A DNA stretch of 64,000 nt from Sphingobacteriales bacterium 44-61 (GTDB lineage: Bacteria > Bacteroidota > Bacteroidia > Chitinophagales > Chitinophagaceae), in NCBI GenBank assembly GCA_001898405.1, contig MKTW01000019.1:63368-127367 (forward strand). Reading direction: 5' to 3'. The notes under the pieces were generated by a model, which was given only the letters and a program-made list of their open reading frames with translations, was not told where the DNA came from and made no database searches. Position 1 is the first letter of the stretch, and each line of letters starts with the position of its first letter. Both the position numbers and the translations under genes were made by a program. This document shows, one piece after another, positions 56,137-64,000 of the stretch.

Positions 56137-58590
56137 TTACTTTTTTAAAGTGTTCTCAAAAAGTTTGAAAATTCTTTTATACTCGTCCGTCCAGCTGCTG
56201 GGTTCTACAAAGCCATGGTCTTCCATGGGGTAGGAGGCCAGTTCCCAATTGTCCTTGCCCAGTTCTATAAGGCGCTGTATCAGTTTCACAGCATCCTGAT
56301 AATGCACATTCACATCCACCATACCATGGCAGATAAGCAGGTTGCCTTTCAGCCCGTCGGCGAAATAATAGGGTGAGCTTTTACGATAAGCGATGCTGTC
56401 ATTATAAGGCTCATTCAGGATGTTGGAGGTATAACCATGGTTATAGTTGGCCCAGTCCGTAACGGGTCGCAGGGCTGCACCGGAAGCAAATACATTTGGT
56501 TCGGTGAACAGGCCCATCAGGGTAATAAAGCCGCCATAAGAACCGCCGTATAAACCTACATTCTTCGGGTTCACACCAAAATTTTTGACCAGGTATTGAA
56601 TAGCGTCCACATGATCTGTCAGGTCCTTGCCTCCCATATGGCGGTAGATACCCGTTCTCCAATCGCGTCCATAACCTGCGCTGCCGCGATAATCGATGTC
56701 CATTACATAATAACCATTATCGGTAAGCAAATTATTGAACATATACTCCCTGAAATAACTGCTCCACCATTTATGCGCATTTTGCAGGTAGCCTGCACCG
56801 TGCACAAATAGTACGGCTGGTTTGGAAGGAGCGGGGTTGGCTGGTTTATAGAGACGTGCATATACAGTAGCGCCATCCCGTGCAGTAAAGGTGATCACTT
56901 CAGGTTCGCGCCAGTTGTATGTTTTGAATTCTGCGCTTTGGGCTTTATCGGTGATCTGTTCAATACGGCCGCCTGCTTTATTTTCCTGCAGGTATAATTC
57001 CCAGGGTTTGTTGATATAGGAGTAAAGTATGGCCAGGTATTTTTCATCAGGTGAAATGGTTACCTGGTTGGAACCGGTCATGGTAGTAAGCCGTTCCTGT
57101 TTACCAGTAGCAATGGTTAACCGGTAAAACTGCTGCTCACCGGGATGCACTTCATTGGTGTTGATATAAAATGATTTTTTATCTCTTGAAAGACGGGCCT
57201 GCTGCACTTCATATTTTCCTGCAGTCAGGGCTTTCTTTTCACCTGTTGTTACATTGATCGTGTAGAGGTGTGAATAGCCGGTAGCTTCTGACTGGAAATA
57301 AAAAGTCTGATCATCTATCCAGCCTGTGCCGCCAAAACCAATACCAGGTCCGCCGATCCAGGCTTCATCCCGCTGGCGGTCGAGCAGCTTCAGTTTTCCG
57401 GTAGCAGTATCCATCAGCATCAGCCATCTGTCTTTATTATCATCAGAACGGAGATCGAGCACAGCATACTTACCGGCAGGCGACCAGAAAGGACCGGAGA
57501 TGCTCACAGCACGCGCTGCTGCTTTTTTGGTCTTCTCTTCCAGTTGCTTTGGATAATCCTTTACATAATCGGGCAGGTCTTTGATGCCGGGAATGGAATC
57601 GGTTTTTACCGCCCATACGGTGTCCTTATCCCTATCATACACAAAAAATTCGGAAGTTCCCTGCGGGGCGCCCACTTTTGAACGGCCGGGTATATCTGTA
57701 GTAAACCCGGATTCAGTCACAAAGCTGGGAACGATGGTATTCTTGGCATTTGCAGCAGTTTTAAAAAGACGGTAAGAAACAAACCGTCCATCAGGGCTTA
57801 CTGAAAGTCCCTGCATCACTTTATCTGCGATCGGAATACTTTTTATTTCTTTTGGCTTGGGAAGTGTCTTGGTATAAGCTTCCCCTTTTTCCCTTTTTTC
57901 TTTTCTTGATTTCAGCACTTCAAAATAACGGAGCTGATCATTCTTCAGCCAGTCTTCCTGGAGATTTGCATCAGCTTTTGGAGCAGCGGGTGTTGCTCCT
58001 CCGGTTGTGGGAGGGCCGCCTCTTCTTTGTCCTGCACCGGCACCAAATGGGGTTGCAGCCGCAGAAGCAGGTGTTGCTTCACCCGAACGGATATTGGTGA
58101 GTTGCTGGATTTCACCTCCGGCAATATCCCATGCATATAAATTCATGCTCCGGGTATACACTATTTTACTGTCTCCGAAAGAGAATTGTGCGTTGGATTC
58201 TATTTCCGTTGTTTGAGTTATACGTTTTGTTTTACCGGTTTTAAGATCGGTATAAAACACATCGCCATCCTTTCCGTATACATACGCTGTACGTGCCTGG
58301 TTGTACACAAAGGTACCAGTGCTGCGCAGGTCCTGTGTTTGGGCCACAGATGCTTTACTGGGCTTTTTATCTTTCAGGGAAATATAATAAAGCGAGTCGG
58401 CAAGTGCATTGTCAGGGTTCCAACTGAAATAAAGATATTGGCCATCGCCAGTCCATTGCACACCGGAAGGGGAGGTGCCCATCCATTTCGGGTCGCGCAT
58501 GATCTTATCAACGGTCAGCGGCGAGAGTTGGGCCTGGGAAATGGCCTGCATAGAAATAAAAAGAAGAAAAGCAATAAGCAGTTTTGGCAT
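56137..58590 (-). CDS. S9 family peptidase (DPP IV/prolyl oligopeptidase type)
   Basis: The 817-residue protein has a signal peptide (about 1-20), an eight-bladed propeller region with a Gly/Ala/Pro-rich insertion at about 170-210 (AAATPFGAGAGQRRGGPP), and a C-terminal hydrolase domain with S684 in GGSYGGF, D759 in HGMVDVNV and H792 in MEDHGF. It likely frees dipeptides or short peptides in the periplasm. The low-complexity insertion looks like a loop and may be variable between strains. Confidence 0.94.
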   Translation of the reverse strand: MPKLLIAFLLFISMQAISQAQLSPLTVDKIMRDPKWMGTSPSGVQWTGDGQYLYFSWNPDNALADSLYYISLKDKKPSKASVAQTQDLRSTGTFVYNQARTAYVYGKDGDVFYTDLKTGKTKRITQTTEIESNAQFSFGDSKIVYTRSMNLYAWDIAGGEIQQLTNIRSGEATPASAAATPFGAGAGQRRGGPPTTGGATPAAPKADANLQEDWLKNDQLRYFEVLKSRKEKREKGEAYTKTLPKPKEIKSIPIADKVMQGLSVSPDGRFVSYRLFKTAANAKNTIVPSFVTESGFTTDIPGRSKVGAPQGTSEFFVYDRDKDTVWAVKTDSIPGIKDLPDYVKDYPKQLEEKTKKAAARAVSISGPFWSPAGKYAVLDLRSDDNKDRWLMLMDTATGKLKLLDRQRDEAWIGGPGIGFGGTGWIDDQTFYFQSEATGYSHLYTINVTTGEKKALTAGKYEVQQARLSRDKKSFYINTNEVHPGEQQFYRLTIATGKQERLTTMTGSNQVTISPDEKYLAILYSYINKPWELYLQENKAGGRIEQITDKAQSAEFKTYNWREPEVITFTARDGATVYARLYKPANPAPSKPAVLFVHGAGYLQNAHKWWSSYFREYMFNNLLTDNGYYVMDIDYRGSAGYGRDWRTGIYRHMGGKDLTDHVDAIQYLVKNFGVNPKNVGLYGGSYGGFITLMGLFTEPNVFASGAALRPVTDWANYNHGYTSNILNEPYNDSIAYRKSSPYYFADGLKGNLLICHGMVDVNVHYQDAVKLIQRLIELGKDNWELASYPMEDHGFVEPSSWTDEYKRIFKLFENTLKK

Positions 58591-58608
58591 GATGAAGGGA
58601 TTTAGAGT

Positions 58609-59499
58609 CTAAATATAAATGAGGTCGTTGACATTTCTATGGATATTCTGGGCAATCATGTCCGTGGGCACATCATTCGCATCACCGCCAAAGGGGTCTT
58701 CGATCTCCTCAGCGATGAGCTCAAGGCTGGCCAGCACATAAAAAATAAAGGCCACTACCGGTATCACATAAAACCCGAGTTGGAACACATACCCAAAAGG
58801 AAGTGTCATGATATAAATAAAGATAAATTTCTTGATAAACACGCTATAGGAAAAAGGAATGGGAGTGTTCTTGATCCGTTCACAGGCGCCGCAGATATCG
58901 GTAAAAGACTGCAGCTCGGTGTTAAGGAAAATGAGCTGCTCCCCGCTGATCTTTCCCTGCTGATGCAATTGCTGTATATGCTGGAATATCAGGCTGGCCA
59001 CCTGGTTGGGAACATGCTTTTCCCTGTCAATTTTATTGAAGATATGTTTATGCTCTTCGTCCTCAAACAGCTCGATCCTGGTCTGTTCCTTATGCAGGTG
59101 ATTATGCAAAGCATAAGCATAGGCAGGGATGATTTTACGGAAAAATGAGCGTTGGGATTTTTCTTCAGCAGGCAGGATCACATTCAGCTTAAGCGCCAGG
59201 TTCCGGCTGTTGTTGACCAGGCTGCCCCAGAGTTTGCGCCCTTCCCACCAACGGTCATAAGCCGTATTGGTCCGGAACACCAGGAGCATGGAGATCGCAA
59301 AGCCCAGCAGGCTGTGCATAACTGGGATATTTTTTACATAGCTTTTATCAGAAAGCCTCCAGTATTCCAGCTCCAGGTAGGCGACAAGCCCGGCATACAC
59401 GCAAATGCCCAGGATCAGCGGGGCCAGTTGGCGGACTGTATCAGCTTTATGGATACGGAAAATAAAGGTGAACCATTCTTTTGGGTTATAGGAGATCAT
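58609..59499 (-). CDS. Bestrophin-family ion channel (UPF0187/YneE-like)
   Basis: Start set at 59499 (MISYNPKEWFTFIFRIHKADTV), the usual N-terminus of this family; 21 further codons are open but lack similarity. The 296-residue protein has helices near 25-45 and 50-85 with HSLLGFAISMLLVFRTNTAYDRWWEGRKLWG in parts (the family hallmark RTNxAYxRWxEGR) and IPFSYSVFIKKFIFIYIMTLPFG near 205-225. Bacterial members are pentameric channels for ions. It lies behind fba across a terminator. Confidence 0.93.
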   Translation of the reverse strand: MISYNPKEWFTFIFRIHKADTVRQLAPLILGICVYAGLVAYLELEYWRLSDKSYVKNIPVMHSLLGFAISMLLVFRTNTAYDRWWEGRKLWGSLVNNSRNLALKLNVILPAEEKSQRSFFRKIIPAYAYALHNHLHKEQTRIELFEDEEHKHIFNKIDREKHVPNQVASLIFQHIQQLHQQGKISGEQLIFLNTELQSFTDICGACERIKNTPIPFSYSVFIKKFIFIYIMTLPFGYVFQLGFYVIPVVAFIFYVLASLELIAEEIEDPFGGDANDVPTDMIAQNIHRNVNDLIYI

Positions 59500-59544
59500 A
59501 TAAAGATTTGTATCTAAAAATAAATATTCAATGAGAATTGCACT

Positions 59545-59592
59545 AAAAAAACCGGTAAACATGGCTGAATAAATCCAGCTATGCTTACCGGT
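59545..59592 (-). terminator. Intrinsic terminator of fba
   Basis: On the minus strand ACCGGTAAGCATAGCTGG pairs with the block up to ACCGGT (stem 59551-59592 with two G-U type mismatches) and is followed by TTTTTT. It lies 37 bases after the fba stop codon. Confidence 0.78.
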
Positions 59593-59628
59593 ACTATCAT
59601 TTAGGGTTTAAACCTTTTTGTTTCCTGA

Positions 59629-60699
59629 TTATGCGTTGCGGTTGATGCAATTCAGATCTCCAAATGCTTCTTCGAGGCGTTTGATAAAGCTCTCTTCGCC
59701 TTTACGCAGCCATACACGGGGATCGTAATGCTTTTTATTCGGCTTGTCCTCACCTTCAGGGTTACCCAATTGTCCCTGCAGGTAGCCTTCATTCTTTTTA
59801 TAATTGTTCAATACGCCTTCCCAGAAAGCCCATTGCAGGTCGGTATCAATATTCATTTTGATAGCGCCATAGCTGATCGCTTCGCGGATCTGGTGCTGTG
59901 GTGAACCACTACCTCCGTGGAATACGAAGTATACAGGCTTGGGATCAGCTGTTTTAAATTCTTTCTGAACGTATACCTGGCTATTGTGCAATATTTCCGG
60001 GCGGAGTTCTACATTACCAGGTTTGTACACACCATGTACATTACCAAAAGCTGCTGCTACGGTAAACATATTGCTTACTTTGCTGAGCTCTTTATAAGCA
60101 TAAGCCACATCGGCTGGTTGTGTGTACAGTTTGCTGTTCTCCACATCGCTGTTGTCCACTCCATCTTCTTCACCACCGGTAACACCCAGTTCAATCTCGA
60201 TGCTCATGCCCAGTGGAGCAAGGCGCTTGAAATATTCAACTGATGTATGGATATTCTCTTCAATCGGCTCTTCACTCAGATCGAGCATATGAGAGCTGAA
60301 AAGGGGTTGTCCTTTCTCTTTATAGAATTGCTCACCGGCGTCCAGCAAACCGCTAATCCAGGGAAGCCATTTTTTAGCAGCATGGTCGGTATGCAACACA
60401 ACAGGCACACCATAATATTTTGCGACATTATGGATATGGAGAGCGCCAGATACGCCACCGGAAATATTGCCCTGCAGCTTGTCATTTGGCATTCCTTTAC
60501 CGGCAATGAATTGCGCACCACCATTGGAGAATTGAATGATAACTGGTGAATTTACCTTAGCGGCTGTTTCAAGGGTAGCATTGATCGTATTGGTACCAAT
60601 TGTATTTACTGCTGGTAAAGCAAATTGGTTTTCTTTTGCGTCATTGTAGAGTGCTTCCAGTTCTTTACCAAACAGCACCCCGGCTTTGTACTTGCTCAT
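59629..60699 (-). CDS. fba: Fructose-bisphosphate aldolase, class II
   Basis: The 356-residue protein has the zinc-site motif VLHTDHAAKKWLPW, the GVTGGEEDGVDN loop, FVFHGGSGSP (Zn ligand His) and NIDTDLQWAFWEG. The length and insertions match the class IIA type (FbaA of E. coli). It splits fructose 1,6-bisphosphate in glycolysis and runs backward in gluconeogenesis. It is encoded singly between two terminators. Confidence 0.97.
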   Translation of the reverse strand: MSKYKAGVLFGKELEALYNDAKENQFALPAVNTIGTNTINATLETAAKVNSPVIIQFSNGGAQFIAGKGMPNDKLQGNISGGVSGALHIHNVAKYYGVPVVLHTDHAAKKWLPWISGLLDAGEQFYKEKGQPLFSSHMLDLSEEPIEENIHTSVEYFKRLAPLGMSIEIELGVTGGEEDGVDNSDVENSKLYTQPADVAYAYKELSKVSNMFTVAAAFGNVHGVYKPGNVELRPEILHNSQVYVQKEFKTADPKPVYFVFHGGSGSPQHQIREAISYGAIKMNIDTDLQWAFWEGVLNNYKKNEGYLQGQLGNPEGEDKPNKKHYDPRVWLRKGEESFIKRLEEAFGDLNCINRNA

Positions 60700-60807
60700 T
60701 GTGGATCTTCTTTAATTGATTATTAATGGATCATAGTGGCGCAATCGTTCAAAAGAGGCGCTAATATAATCTATTTCTGTATTTACCTCTTTTTTTATAT
60801 CTGCGGA

Positions 60808-61878
60808 TCAATCCATGCTTTTCCCCAGGTTTCTCTGCACCAGCAGCAGGTTTTTTTGCAGGGTTTGTTTTAAATGGCGTTTTACCACCTGGCCCATCGA
60901 TTGGCAGCGGTTGAAGGCAGTAGTATTCAGGTGTTCATTCAATCCGTTTTTCAACTCAATGATCTTGGTTTGTGTGGATATTTCATCAGTCGACATAATA
61001 TCGAGCAGTTCCTTGATCCTGTACCGGGATGATGCCAGGCGGAAAGTGATCAGTGTTCTTTCTTCGGCCTGGTATTGCGCCATGGATTCCTTATTCAAAT
61101 GAGAGAGACATAAGTTGACATACGAATTATTCTCCTTGAAGAACTGTGGCAGATAAAAATTCTTCCGGCCTTCATAACTCTGCTGATCAAAATCAATTGC
61201 CCTGATGCGGTATTGATAATCCTCTATATCCGGCGTAACGTCTACCACAAAGTTATAGCTTCTCATATCCCCCAGCAACCTGACGAAACAACGCTCATTG
61301 AATTTTACAAATTCTTTTGCGAGCCTGATCCTGTTGGTTCCCGGATCATTCAACATCTGCTGAATAAAAAGATCACCGGGGATGCCCGGAATATGTTCTT
61401 CCACGAGGGTTTCCCTGTCTGTAAAAAAAGTCATCCGGTTGGGTGAAAGGATATGCTCCAGTTCCAAACCATAGATCCTGGAAGCATCGGCAATTTTTAT
61501 ATAGTAATGATCATAGTTATCATTATACTTATTCACTATCCTGATGCGGAATGGATGTGAATTGCCAAACGTACAATAATCCACGCGCGCTACATCAAGA
61601 TGGCTGGTAAAACTAAAATCACCTTCGGTTTTAAGAATAGCATAGATCTTCACCAACCCTTCTCTTATAAAATCCCATTCCCGTTTATCATAAATAGTTT
61701 TTTCCCAGAGTGTATCATTTCCGTTCTTGTCTTTAATGGGCACTGAAAAAGTGTAGTTCAATAAATCAGTATAGGAAACCGGCAGTTTCACTTCCCTTCC
61801 ATGATGCCGCAGGTAGGAGCGAAGCTCACGGCTCACAGGGTACATGGGCTTTTTGCGGGAAGGTTTATTGGTGCTCAT
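60808..61878 (-). CDS. Uncharacterised protein with protein-kinase-like motifs
   Basis: The 356-residue protein was not recognised as a named family. Several features follow the order of a kinase fold: DHYYIKIADASRIYGLELEHI (K128, then Glu residues) like the VAIK lysine and helix C, VEEHIPGIPGDLF (159-171) like a hinge, LLGDMRSYNFVV (D204, N209) like the HGDxxxxN catalytic loop, and IDFDQ (D229) like the DFG aspartate. The last 90 residues are helical and basic. No signal peptide or membrane helix. A small-molecule or protein kinase is a fair guess; the glycine-rich loop is not clear. Confidence 0.75.
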   Translation of the reverse strand: MSTNKPSRKKPMYPVSRELRSYLRHHGREVKLPVSYTDLLNYTFSVPIKDKNGNDTLWEKTIYDKREWDFIREGLVKIYAILKTEGDFSFTSHLDVARVDYCTFGNSHPFRIRIVNKYNDNYDHYYIKIADASRIYGLELEHILSPNRMTFFTDRETLVEEHIPGIPGDLFIQQMLNDPGTNRIRLAKEFVKFNERCFVRLLGDMRSYNFVVDVTPDIEDYQYRIRAIDFDQQSYEGRKNFYLPQFFKENNSYVNLCLSHLNKESMAQYQAEERTLITFRLASSRYRIKELLDIMSTDEISTQTKIIELKNGLNEHLNTTAFNRCQSMGQVVKRHLKQTLQKNLLLVQRNLGKSMD

Positions 61879-61892
61879 AATGGAAAGGTAAT

Positions 61893-62675
61893 TTAAATAG
61901 ATGATGTCAGCGACTTGAAATAAGCCGGCGCATGTATCAATCTGCTTCCATACCAGCTAAACATTTCACCATCCACAAGGAGGATCTTTGTATCGGGAAG
62001 AAAGGGTTGCAATTCGTCAATATGCTTTTGGCTGAAAGGATAAGGCTCTGAAGAAAGAAAGAGATATTCACAGGCGGAAGCCTGCAGTTCTTCAATTGTA
62101 ATTACAGGATAACGGCTGCTGTTTGCAAAAACATTTTCGTAACCGGCCATATCCAGCATGGAATGAATAAACGTGTCGTTGCCCACGGTCATATAAGGAG
62201 ATTTCCAGATCAGGTAAGCAGCTTTAGGTTTACGGGGTGGAACAGGCAATGCCGCAAAACCGGCTTTTACCTGTGCAATGATCCGGGCCGCGGCGTCCGA
62301 TTTCCCGGTGATGCTGCCTATTTCGCGGATCATATCATAAGCACCTTCCAGAGTATGTATATCGCTGGTCCAAACAGGAAAATGAGCCGCCAGTTCCTCC
62401 ACTTGCTCTTTTACATTCTCTTCTTTATTGGCAAGGATAAGATCAGGCTGCAACTGATGGATCAGTTCCATATTCAACAGTTTGGTGCCGCCGATCCTTT
62501 TTTTGTTTCGGAACCATTCGGATGGATGGATGCAGAATTTGGTAATGCCGATCACTTCTTCCTGCAGACCGAGGTCGGCCAGCAATTCAGTTTGAGAAGG
62601 AACAAGAGAGATGATACGTTGGAGTGGGGACAATAAAAAAACAGTCCTCCCTGTTTGATCAGCAAAAGCAGTCAT
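61893..62675 (-). CDS. BtuF-like substrate-binding protein without signal peptide
   Basis: The 260-residue protein has the helical-backbone metal receptor fold of BtuF/FepB-type binders: RIISLVPSQTELLADLGLQEEVIGIT, HPSEWFRNKKRIGGT, LIHQLQPDLILANKEEN and ILLVDGEMFSWYGSRL. Such proteins normally bind cobalamin, haem or siderophores in the periplasm, but no signal peptide is visible at the start at 62675 or before. No ABC permease or ATPase gene is next to it. Cytoplasmic versions exist in other bacteria. Ligand unknown. Confidence 0.87.
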   Translation of the reverse strand: MTAFADQTGRTVFLLSPLQRIISLVPSQTELLADLGLQEEVIGITKFCIHPSEWFRNKKRIGGTKLLNMELIHQLQPDLILANKEENVKEQVEELAAHFPVWTSDIHTLEGAYDMIREIGSITGKSDAAARIIAQVKAGFAALPVPPRKPKAAYLIWKSPYMTVGNDTFIHSMLDMAGYENVFANSSRYPVITIEELQASACEYLFLSSEPYPFSQKHIDELQPFLPDTKILLVDGEMFSWYGSRLIHAPAYFKSLTSSI

Positions 62676-63318
62676 GAAAATTTTTAATCGAAGATAAACT
62701 TCTTTATCAGAGCGAGAGACTGCTTAACACGATCGGGAAAACTGTTTAATGGTGTTAAATGACACTTTTAAGTTTCACCGCGCCCCCCGCTAAAGTTGCC
62801 TTTAGCAGGAGGATTCTGGACTTAATTCTTTTCATGGATTTGGACACGGTGACTTGAGGTCTTCAAGGATGGATTGGACGTTTGGACGGTTTTTTCTTGG
62901 ATCTTTGGTGTGTTTCAGGATTCTTGGACTTTGGTTTTTTCTAAGGATCGATTGGATATTGGTTTTTCAAAGAAGGAAGTTGACCGATATTGGATTTTTC
63001 GTTTTGGTTTTTTTCTAAAGAATTGGATTTTGTTGGGTTTCTCTTAAGTTATTGGATCGGGTTATTGGTATTGGATTTGTTAGGGATTGTTTATCAATCA
63101 ACTTCTGCAACAAAATTAATTATGAAAGCTTTAATAATATAGCGCAGTTTTGACCGATTTCGCAGCATCAGTATTTCCCACATTCATCGTAAACCATCTC
63201 GTTTACAATTGTAAAAACAACGTTTTAAAAACTAGTATATTTACGATAAAAGGGCTCCGGTAACGTTACCGGAGCCCTTTTTCTATACTCATTTTGATTC
63301 ACATTATTATTGTGCGTA
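62676..63318. other. 643-base intergenic region with a G/T-rich strand and irregular TTGGA repeats
   Basis: No protein gene is supported. From about 62820 to 63100 the plus strand is rich in T and G with about ten TTGGAT/TTGGAC words. A longer unit occurs twice (62931-62957 and 63004-63027, TTGGTTTTTTTCTAA then ATTGGAT). The minus strand, the one transcribed with both neighbours, is A/C-rich and G-poor and so unstructured. A small hairpin GCTAAAG-TTGC-CTTTAGC lies at 62789-62806. A terminator lies at 63248-63281. Confidence 0.7.
63248..63281 (-). terminator. Intrinsic terminator of the cystathionine beta-synthase gene
   Basis: AAAAGGGCTCCGGTAAC (63248-63264) is an exact inverted match to 63265-63281, with A and T runs at its feet. 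It lies 37 bases after the stop codon of the minus-strand gene and could work in both directions. Confidence 0.85.
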
Positions 63319-64000
63319 TTATTTCCCTAACGCCTCTAACATATCATACTTGGTAACGATATGATAGTTGCCGGCTTCATCTTTTGCCATCACAGCGCCA
63401 TTGCCTTTGTGGATCAGGGGACTTAATTTCTCAATCGGAGTATCAAATGCTACAACGGGCAGGGCCGGTTCCAACACGTCCTCCACCTTCGAACTCTTGA
63501 TCTCCGGGTTGTTGAAAACTTTCTGGAAAAGGCCGCCTTCACTGATCGCTCCGATAGGCCCTTCACCATTCATGACCGGTATTTGCTCGATATCATATTT
63601 CTTCATCAGTTCCACTGCTTCAGCCACTGTTTGCTGCGGTTCTACCGTGATCAGGCGCTTAGTACCTCTCGAGCTCACCACATCCTTGAATGTCTTCACA
63701 TCCAGGAACCCTCTTTCGATCATCCATTGATCATTATAGATCTTCGCTACATAACGGCTACCATGATCATGGAAAATACAAACCACCAGGTCATCTTTCT
63801 TCAGTTTTCCTTTTAACTGCATCAATCCCTGGAGGCAGCTACCGGCACTGTATCCACAGAATATACCTTCTTCGCGGGCCAGTTTGCGTGCCATCACAGC
63901 ACCATCCTTATCTGTTACCTGCTCAAAATAATCGATCACGCTCATATCATAGTTCTGCGGCACAAAATCTTCACCAAAACCTTCACTGATATAAGGATGC
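63319..64000 (-). CDS. PLP-dependent cystathionine beta-synthase with CBS domain pair, 5' end cut off
   Basis: The frame stays open to the window edge, so about 226 C-terminal residues are seen. The upstream part holds the end of the PLP domain (GEDFVPQNYDMSVIDYFEQV, FCGYSAGSCLQGLM, the loop that binds PLP phosphate, and HDHGSRYVAKIYNDQW). Then come two CBS motifs (TVAEAVELMKKYDIEQIPVMNG and LSPLIHKGNGAVMAKDEAGNYHIVTKYDML, in parts). It joins homocysteine and serine to cystathionine or makes cysteine; the CBS pair probably senses an adenosyl compound. An inner GTG at 63961-63963 is not the start. Confidence 0.92.
   Translation of the reverse strand, partial: HPYISEGFGEDFVPQNYDMSVIDYFEQVTDKDGAVMARKLAREEGIFCGYSAGSCLQGLMQLKGKLKKDDLVVCIFHDHGSRYVAKIYNDQWMIERGFLDVKTFKDVVSSRGTKRLITVEPQQTVAEAVELMKKYDIEQIPVMNGEGPIGAISEGGLFQKVFNNPEIKSSKVEDVLEPALPVVAFDTPIEKLSPLIHKGNGAVMAKDEAGNYHIVTKYDMLEALGK

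Noticed and set aside
62820-63110. CRISPR-like or tandem repeat array
   Set aside because: The words are short and irregularly spaced, with no constant repeat or spacer length and no cas genes in the window.

Overview
The window looks like chromosomal DNA of a Bacteroidota bacterium, most probably a member of the Chitinophagaceae. The grounds are: a SusC/SusD pair controlled by an ECF sigma factor and a FecR anti-sigma factor; a long fused NagB/PIG-L deaminase; a serine palmitoyltransferase that closely resembles the Sphingobacterium enzyme as I remember it; many exported proteins whose signal peptides end in a Gln-rich cleavage region; almost no Shine-Dalgarno sequences; and promoter boxes of the Bacteroidota TAnnTTTG type. 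The family assignment is inference; the phylum is secure. No rRNA, tRNA, CRISPR array, transposase or prophage gene was seen.

Bases 1-13600 hold an AI-2E-type transporter (cut by the window edge), a Bax-inhibitor-like membrane protein, and a glycan-use region: NagB-PIG-L fusion, ECF sigma factor, FecR, SusC, SusD and a GH20 beta-N-acetylhexosaminidase. This fits uptake and breakdown of a GlcNAc-containing glycan. A glycosylasparaginase lies near 18 kb, with CutC and a small DMT protein behind it. Bases 13600-29000 carry mostly single housekeeping or exported genes: CocE-type hydrolase, NTF2-like protein, pirin, FMN reductase, peroxiredoxin, a rhodanese-thioredoxin fusion, a BNR-repeat protein, a FUSC protein, an RRM protein and an M28 peptidase.

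Bases 30885-43942 are the most interesting part. Eleven tightly packed minus-strand genes (42872 down to 31885) read as one operon for inositol sphingolipids: serine palmitoyltransferase, a GNAT-like protein resembling bacterial ceramide synthase, an epimerase-type reductase, myo-inositol-phosphate synthase, a PgpA-type phosphatase, GtrA, an outer-membrane DUF5686 protein, a CDP-alcohol phosphatidyltransferase, DUF4833, a fatty-acid-hydroxylase-type protein, and a PAP2/AUR1-type synthase. An AraC regulator gene sits just upstream. In front of the operon there is a pair of 9-bp direct repeats spaced 21 bp, 22 bp from a -7-like box. The same layout, with the same 21-bp and 22-bp spacings, recurs in front of the next gene, an SDR-family protein that lacks the catalytic Tyr-x-x-x-Lys.

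Bases 44471-50601 form the topoisomerase IV cluster, with a methyltransferase and a DUF1835 gene between parE and parC. Bases 50656-64000 are minus-strand genes: a PqqB-like hydrolase, smpB, accD, a TlpA-like protein, an S9 peptidase, a bestrophin-like channel, fba, an uncharacterised protein with kinase-like motifs, a BtuF-like protein without a signal peptide, a 640-base intergenic stretch with an unusual G/T-rich strand, and the 3' part of a cystathionine beta-synthase-type gene. Three copies of a long inverted repeat (near 4.1, 17.1 and 31.8 kb) all sit between co-directional minus-strand genes.
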